From positions 1,922,001-1,986,000 of the forward strand of contig NZ_AP024871.1 of NCBI RefSeq assembly GCF_024346875.1: a DNA stretch of 64,000 nucleotides. Reading direction: 5' to 3'. Under the pieces are notes generated by a model that did no database searches, was not told the DNA's origin, and saw nothing but the letters and a program-made list of their open reading frames with translations. This document shows, in pieces, positions 59,454 through 64,000 of the stretch. The DNA comes from Vibrio gallicus. GTDB lineage: Bacteria; Pseudomonadota; Gammaproteobacteria; Enterobacterales; Vibrionaceae. The position numbers and the translations under genes are program-made. Position 1 is the stretch's first letter, and each line of letters opens with the position of its first letter.

Positions 59454-59505
59454 TGCTTAAAAACAAGTATTGGCGTACTTTTAATAGTTGTTGTTAGAAA
59501 TTGTG

Positions 59506-59546
59506 AACGCGCGCATGATATTGAGAATCAATATCATGCGCGCGTT
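59506..59546. repeat. 19-bp perfect palindrome with GAA loop and Fur-like core
   Basis: AACGCGCGCATGATATTGA (59506-59524) and its exact complement (59528-59546) flank GAA. The central 19 bases from GATATTG to CAATATC match the classical Fur box at 16/19 by my count. It lies between the amtB terminator and the fbpA promoter. T-runs are too short for a normal terminator on either strand. Confidence 0.85.
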
Positions 59547-59578
59547 TTAAACATAGGCCTATAAATGGGTTTCCCCAT

Positions 59579-59604
59579 AAAAAAAACCTGCCCAAGGGCA
59601 GGTT
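59579..59604 (-). terminator. Terminator after amtB
   Basis: AACCTGCCC (59585-59593) pairs with GGGCAGGTT (59596-59604). The A-run at 59579-59586 gives eight T on the minus strand. Confidence 0.92.
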
Positions 59605-59634
59605 CGTTTATATTATCGTTTGTTAATTTGCTGT

Positions 59635-60864
59635 TTATTTCACAGTCATAAACTCTGGGTATGCACCAATACCACAGTCATGGATATCCATTCCTTCGAT
59701 TTCTTCTTCTTCGGTAACACGGATTCCCATGGTTGCTTTAAGTATGCCCCATACCACTAAGCTTGCACCAAATACCCAGCCAAAGATAACCCCAGCGCCT
59801 AATAGCTGCATACCAAAGGTCGCATCAGCATTACTTAGAGGCACTACCATAAGACCAAAGAAACCACACACGCCGTGTACTGAGATAGCACCTACTGGAT
59901 CATCAATCTTGATCTTATCAAAGGCTACGATACTGAACACCACAATAACGCCAGCTACTGCACCAATACCTACAGCGGCCATTGGCGATGGTGATAGAGG
60001 GTCAGCAGTAATAGCGACAAGACCCGCTAACGCGCCATTCAAAATCATGGTTAGGTCTGCTTTACCCCATGTTATCTTACAAACCAATAGAGCTGTGATT
60101 GCACCAGCTGCGGCAGCTGCATTCGTATTTAGGAAGATTTGACCAACAGCGGTTGCGTTTTCAAAGTCAGATATCATCAACTGTGAGCCGCCGTTAAATC
60201 CAAACCAGCCAAACCAAAGAATAAATGTACCTAGTGTTGCTAATGGCATGTTTGAACCCGGAATAGGGTGTACTGAGCCATTCTTGCCGTATTTGCCTTT
60301 ACGAGCACCTAGCAGAATAACACCAGATAATGCTGCGGCAGCACCTGCCATATGTACAATACCTGAGCCGGCAAAGTCACTAAAGCCTGCTTCAGAAAGG
60401 AAGCCACCACCCCAAGTCCAATACCCTTCCATTGGATAAATAAACCCGGTTAATACCACACTAAAGATCAAGAAAGACCACAGTTTCATACGCTCAGCGA
60501 CAGCACCTGATACCACTGACATAGAGGTTGCAACAAATACTACTTGGAAAAAGAAGTCAGACTCTAGGGAGTGATCTGCGCCCTCACCCTGAGAACCAAT
60601 CAGGCTCCCAAATGATGGTAGCCAGCTACCCGCACTATTATCAACGTACATAATGTTGTAACCAACAACTAGGTATACGGTACACGCTATCGCATATAGG
60701 CAGAAGTTTTTGGTAAGGATTTCAGTGGTGTTCTTAGAGCGTACTAGCCCAGCCTCTAGCATTGCGAAGCCGGCTGCCATCCACATGACCAACGCACCTG
60801 AAATCAAAAAGAAGAATGTATCTAGAGCGTAGCGAAGCTCAGTTACTGTTGCTGCAATTTCCAT
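59635..60864 (-). CDS. amtB: Ammonium transporter AmtB
   Basis: A 409-residue Amt/Mep/Rh channel that conducts ammonium under nitrogen limitation. The N-terminal helix reads FFFLISGALVMWMAAGFAMLEAGLVRSKN, and about eleven transmembrane segments follow. AGSGIVHMAGAAAALSG carries the conserved His of the channel, and VHGVCGFFG the second. The C-terminal tail (EEEEIEGMDIHDCGIGAYPEF) is the region that contacts GlnK. It is 25 bases after glnK, the usual pairing. Confidence 0.97.
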   Translation of the reverse strand: MEIAATVTELRYALDTFFFLISGALVMWMAAGFAMLEAGLVRSKNTTEILTKNFCLYAIACTVYLVVGYNIMYVDNSAGSWLPSFGSLIGSQGEGADHSLESDFFFQVVFVATSMSVVSGAVAERMKLWSFLIFSVVLTGFIYPMEGYWTWGGGFLSEAGFSDFAGSGIVHMAGAAAALSGVILLGARKGKYGKNGSVHPIPGSNMPLATLGTFILWFGWFGFNGGSQLMISDFENATAVGQIFLNTNAAAAAGAITALLVCKITWGKADLTMILNGALAGLVAITADPLSPSPMAAVGIGAVAGVIVVFSIVAFDKIKIDDPVGAISVHGVCGFFGLMVVPLSNADATFGMQLLGAGVIFGWVFGASLVVWGILKATMGIRVTEEEEIEGMDIHDCGIGAYPEFMTVK

Positions 60865-60889
60865 AATTAACTCTCTCGTCCGTGATAAA

Positions 60890-61246
<357 letters not shown>

Positions 61247-61270
61247 TTAATTCGATAACAATCATATTAA

Positions 61271-61287
61271 TACAAAGGGCGTGCCAA
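61271..61287 (-). promoter_or_regulatory. Sigma-54 promoter of glnK-amtB
   Basis: Minus strand TTGGCACGCCCTTTGTA fits the -24/-12 pattern TGGCAC-N5-TTGCA with one mismatch. It lies 43 bases before the glnK start codon. Confidence 0.8.
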
Positions 61288-61347
61288 CTTTTTAAGTCAT
61301 TGAAAATCAAAGATAATTATATTTAAATGTAAATAAACCCTCATCAA

Positions 61348-61364
61348 TGCACAAATTTAGTGCA
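61348..61364. promoter_or_regulatory. NtrC site 1
   Basis: TGCACAAATTTAGTGCA matches the NtrC dyad TGCAC-N7-GTGCA exactly. Its centre is about 97 bases upstream of the expected start. Confidence 0.75.
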
Positions 61365-61396
61365 ACCTATTCACCAAAAAAGAACATTTATTTATC

Positions 61397-61429
61397 AAAA
61401 CACCATTTTAGTGCATTACCTAAATGGTG
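61397..61429 (-). terminator. Hairpin after yacL
   Basis: CACCATTT (61401-61408) and AAATGGTG (61422-61429) pair around a 13-base loop. Four T follow on the minus strand. Confidence 0.55.
61399..61415. promoter_or_regulatory. NtrC site 2 (half-degenerate)
   Basis: AACACCATTTTAGTGCA has the right half intact and two mismatches on the left. Its centre is 51 bases, about five helical turns, from site 1. It overlaps the yacL terminator hairpin. Confidence 0.55.
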
Positions 61430-61431
61430 GA

Positions 61432-61800
61432 TTATTGACCGGTGGTAACAAAGCGTAGCCATTGCTGAATAAGAGCCTCAAAATCTTCTAGCCCACACAC
61501 CGCATAGCTTTCACTATCATACAGCTCAAAATCAGGCTCAAGTTCATGTTCAGACTGAAATAACATTGCGTTCTCTTGAACAAGAACCTCACCAGATTCG
61601 ATGGTGAGGGAGATTTCATTACCCACTAATTTATGAGCCTCACAGAAGCTTTGCTGGGCTACAGCAATCAAAGCATTAACTTGCTCAATTTTGGTTAGAT
61701 CACGACCAACCTCTTCTTGTAACCAGCGACCAATGATCTCATGCCCCATACTGGTTCGAACGCTAAACTCGCCAAATCCACGCTTAAACTCAAATTCCAT
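61432..61800 (-). CDS. yacL: YacL family protein (UPF0231)
   Basis: A 122-residue acidic protein of unknown function, widespread in gammaproteobacteria near acnB. The ATG at 61800 follows GAGG and gives MEFEFKRGFGEFSV. A GTG at 61815 is less likely. SMGHEIIGRWLQEEV and the C-terminal LEDFEALIQQW are family-conserved segments. No transmembrane segment or enzyme motif is visible. It follows acnB after a terminator, the same order as acnB-yacL in E. coli. Confidence 0.9.
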   Translation of the reverse strand: MEFEFKRGFGEFSVRTSMGHEIIGRWLQEEVGRDLTKIEQVNALIAVAQQSFCEAHKLVGNEISLTIESGEVLVQENAMLFQSEHELEPDFELYDSESYAVCGLEDFEALIQQWLRFVTTGQ

Positions 61801-61841
61801 GCTTGCCTCAATCACTTTAGTTTGAGCTCGGATTTTACCGC

Positions 61842-61868
61842 AAAAAAAACCGCTGCAAAGCAGCGGTT
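61842..61868 (-). terminator. Terminator after acnB
   Basis: AACCGCTGC (61848-61856) pairs with GCAGCGGTT (61860-61868) around AAA. The A-run at 61842-61849 gives a T-run on the minus strand. Confidence 0.9.
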
Positions 61869-61891
61869 TGATCTTTTATTTATATTGTTGC

Positions 61892-64000
61892 TTAAGCAGG
61901 CTCTTGAAAAATAACCGTGTCTGCTTTTTCTGTGTACTGTCCCATGCGATGGAAGTTCAGGTAACGGTAAGTATCCGCTGCCGTCGCGTCGATCTGCGAT
62001 GAGTACTCTAGGTATTCTTCCTTAGTCGGAATACGACCTAAAATAGCCCCTACTGCCGCAAGTTCTGCTGAAGCCAAATAAACATTAGCGCCATTACCTA
62101 AACGGTTCGGGAAGTTACGTGTGGACGTCGAGATTACCGTTGCTTTGTCCGCAACGCGCGCTTGGTTACCCATACACAGTGAACAACCTGGAGTTTCGAT
62201 ACGAACCCCTGCACGTCCAAAGATGCCGTAGTAGCCTTCTTCTGTCAGTTGGTCACGGTCCATCTTAGTCGGAGGTGCAACCCAAAGACGAGTATCTAGC
62301 TGGCCGTTGAATTTCTCCAATAGCTTACCTGCTGCGCGGAAGTGCCCAATATTGGTCATACATGAGCCAATGAATACCTCATCAATATCAGTACCTTGTA
62401 CTTCAGATAGTGGACGTGCATCATCAGGATCATTAGGTGCGCACAAGATTGGCTCATCGATCTCAGCCAGATCAATCTCAATCACATGCTTATACTCAGC
62501 GTCTTTATCCGCTTGCATCAGCTCTGGACTATCTACCCACTCTTGCATAGCGGTAATGCGACGCTCAATAGTACGGCGGTCACCGTAACCTTCAGCGATC
62601 ATCCACTTAAGCATCACTATGTTAGAGTTTAAGTACTCTTCGATAGACTCTTGAGAGAGCTTAACCGTACAACCTGCAGCGCTTCGCTCCGCAGATGCAT
62701 CAGATAGCTCAAATGCCTGCTCTACGCTTAGGTGTTCAACACCCTCAATCTCAAGAACGCGACCAGAGAATTCATTGATCTTGCCTGCTTTCTCAACCGT
62801 AAGTAGACCTTGCTTGATGCCGTAATAAGGGATGGCATGAACCAGATCACGTAGCGTGATACCCGGCTTCATTTCGCCTTTAAAGCGCACCAAGATAGAT
62901 TCAGGCATATCCAGAGGCATAACACCCGTTGCCGCAGCAAAGGCCACAAGACCAGAACCTGCAGGGAAAGAAATACCTAGTGGGAAACGAGTATGTGAAT
63001 CACCGCCCGTACCGACAGTATCAGGAAGCAACATACGGTTTAGCCATGAGTGGATAACACCATCACCTGGGCGAAGCGATACACCGCCGCGGTTCATGAT
63101 GAAATCAGGTAGTGTATGGTGAGTATTTACATCAACAGGTTTTGGATACGCTGATGTGTGACAGAAAGACTGCATCACAAGGTCAGCAGAGAAGCCCAAA
63201 CATGCTAAGTCTTTTAGCTCATCACGCGTCATAGGACCGGTTGTATCTTGAGAACCCACTGTGGTCATTTTAGGTTCGCAGTATTGTCCTGCACGTACAC
63301 CTTCTACGCCACAGGCTTTACCCACCATTTTCTGCGCTAGCGTGTAGCCTTTACTCGATGCCAATGGGTCAACAGGTTTAGCAAACAAATCTGTTTCTTC
63401 TAGACCTAGAGATGTACGAGCACGGCTAGTCAAGCCACGACCCACAATCAGAGGGATACGCCCGCCGGCACGAACTTCATCAAGCAGTACTTTGCCTAGT
63501 TCAAATGTAGAGATTACCTCACCGTTCTTACGCACTACGCCTTCATATGGGAAGATATCGATGACATCTCCCATATTCATGCTTTGCACGTCCAGTTCAA
63601 TTGGCAATGCACCTGAGTCTTCCATAGTGTTATAGAAAATAGGTGCGATCTTTCCACCTAAACAGATACCGCCAGTACGCTTGTTTGGCACGTTCGGAAT
63701 ATCGTCACCCATAAACCACAGCACAGAGTTTGTCGCTGATTTACGAGAAGAGCCTGTTCCAACAACATCACCAACGTAAGCTAATGGAATGCCATCTTTT
63801 TGCAGCTCTTCTATTTGGCGAATAGGGCCTACACTGCCTTGCTCATCAGGATGGATGCCTTCGCGCTCCATCTTAAGCATGGCTTTTGCGTGCACTGGGA
63901 TGTCAGGACGTGACCATGCATCGGGCGCGGGTGACAAATCATCCGTGTTGGTCTCACCTGTCACCTTGAATACTTTAACGGTAATTTTCTCAGCAACTTT
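61892..64000 (-). CDS. acnB: Aconitate hydratase B, N-terminus cut off by the window edge
   Basis: The main TCA-cycle aconitase, a [4Fe-4S] enzyme that interconverts citrate and isocitrate. The frame is open to base 64000. The GTG at 63964 is an internal Val codon, since the residues before it ([12 protein letters not shown]) are also typical of AcnB. About 702 of about 865 residues are present. The swivel segment [18 protein letters not shown], and the cluster cysteines in GSCMTN and [12 protein letters not shown] are visible. The HEAT-like N-terminal domain lies outside. Confidence 0.97.
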   Translation of the reverse strand, partial: KVAEKITVKVFKVTGETNTDDLSPAPDAWSRPDIPVHAKAMLKMEREGIHPDEQGSVGPIRQIEELQKDGIPLAYVGDVVGTGSSRKSATNSVLWFMGDDIPNVPNKRTGGICLGGKIAPIFYNTMEDSGALPIELDVQSMNMGDVIDIFPYEGVVRKNGEVISTFELGKVLLDEVRAGGRIPLIVGRGLTSRARTSLGLEETDLFAKPVDPLASSKGYTLAQKMVGKACGVEGVRAGQYCEPKMTTVGSQDTTGPMTRDELKDLACLGFSADLVMQSFCHTSAYPKPVDVNTHHTLPDFIMNRGGVSLRPGDGVIHSWLNRMLLPDTVGTGGDSHTRFPLGISFPAGSGLVAFAAATGVMPLDMPESILVRFKGEMKPGITLRDLVHAIPYYGIKQGLLTVEKAGKINEFSGRVLEIEGVEHLSVEQAFELSDASAERSAAGCTVKLSQESIEEYLNSNIVMLKWMIAEGYGDRRTIERRITAMQEWVDSPELMQADKDAEYKHVIEIDLAEIDEPILCAPNDPDDARPLSEVQGTDIDEVFIGSCMTNIGHFRAAGKLLEKFNGQLDTRLWVAPPTKMDRDQLTEEGYYGIFGRAGVRIETPGCSLCMGNQARVADKATVISTSTRNFPNRLGNGANVYLASAELAAVGAILGRIPTKEEYLEYSSQIDATAADTYRYLNFHRMGQYTEKADTVIFQEPA

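Noticed and set aside
63930..63964. GTG at 63964 as the start of acnB
   Set aside because: Codons upstream to the window edge are open and read like AcnB, and the protein would be about 175 residues short. The gene is cut by the window.

Overview
The window is a chromosomal segment of a Vibrionaceae gammaproteobacterium, probably Vibrio or a close relative. The evidence is moderate GC content, gene orders that match my memory of Vibrio cholerae chromosome I, a ChiS-type chitin sensor kinase beside a chitin-oligosaccharide operon, and the greA - OmpU-like porin - dacB - tyrS neighbourhood. I see no rRNA, tRNA, CRISPR array, prophage or insertion sequence. Both ends cut genes: der on the left (C-terminus missing) and acnB on the right (N-terminus missing).

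Layout. (1) 1-8137, minus strand: rlmN-pilW-rodZ-ispG-hisS-yfgM-bamB, then der after a terminator, in the enterobacterial order. (2) 8299-10102: ndk and pepB, each with its own terminator. (3) 10329-15870: the complete ISC iron-sulfur operon iscR-iscS-iscU-iscA-hscB-hscA-fdx-iscX, with two abutting IscR sites at its promoter; trmJ and suhB follow. (4) 17798-23662: glmM-folP-ftsH-rlmE, divergent yhbY, and greA behind an apparent attenuator leader. The direct suhB/glmM junction is not the order I remember from V. cholerae. (5) 24166-31255: porin, a Tat-exported PhoX-type phosphatase bounded by 20-bp direct repeats, dacB, a CBS-less MgtE magnesium transporter with a candidate leader peptide, and tyrS. 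(6) 31379-41049: an M23 peptidase, an RND efflux pair, erpA (with IscR site), hemL, a PerM-like permease and rsmC. (7) 41168-55510: chiS and the chitin-oligosaccharide uptake and catabolism operon (binding protein, two permeases, two ATPases, GH9, GlcNAc kinase, GH20). (8) 55558-59383: fbpABC ferric iron transporter with Fur control. (9) 59635-61228: glnK-amtB with a sigma-54 promoter and NtrC sites. (10) yacL and acnB.

How it works together. Iron is a recurring theme: FbpABC imports Fe3+, the ISC operon and ErpA build and deliver clusters, and IspG, RlmN, IscR and AcnB are Fe-S proteins. In the chitin block, ChiS and the binding protein sense (GlcNAc)n; the ABC transporter imports it; cytoplasmic GH20 and GH9 enzymes cleave it and the kinase phosphorylates GlcNAc. 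The chitobiose phosphorylase and sugar phosphomutase I remember at the end of this operon in V. cholerae are absent here, leaving a hydrolytic route.

The best candidates for undescribed biology are a 14-codon proline-containing leader ORF upstream of mgtE with a 9-bp long-range pairing, a greA leader attenuator resembling E. coli GraL, the repeat-bounded phoX segment, a 19-bp perfect palindrome with a Fur-like core upstream of fbpA, and triplicated AACG/GACG repeats upstream of the chitin operon. All homology statements rest on reading motifs and remembered gene orders; no database search was run.
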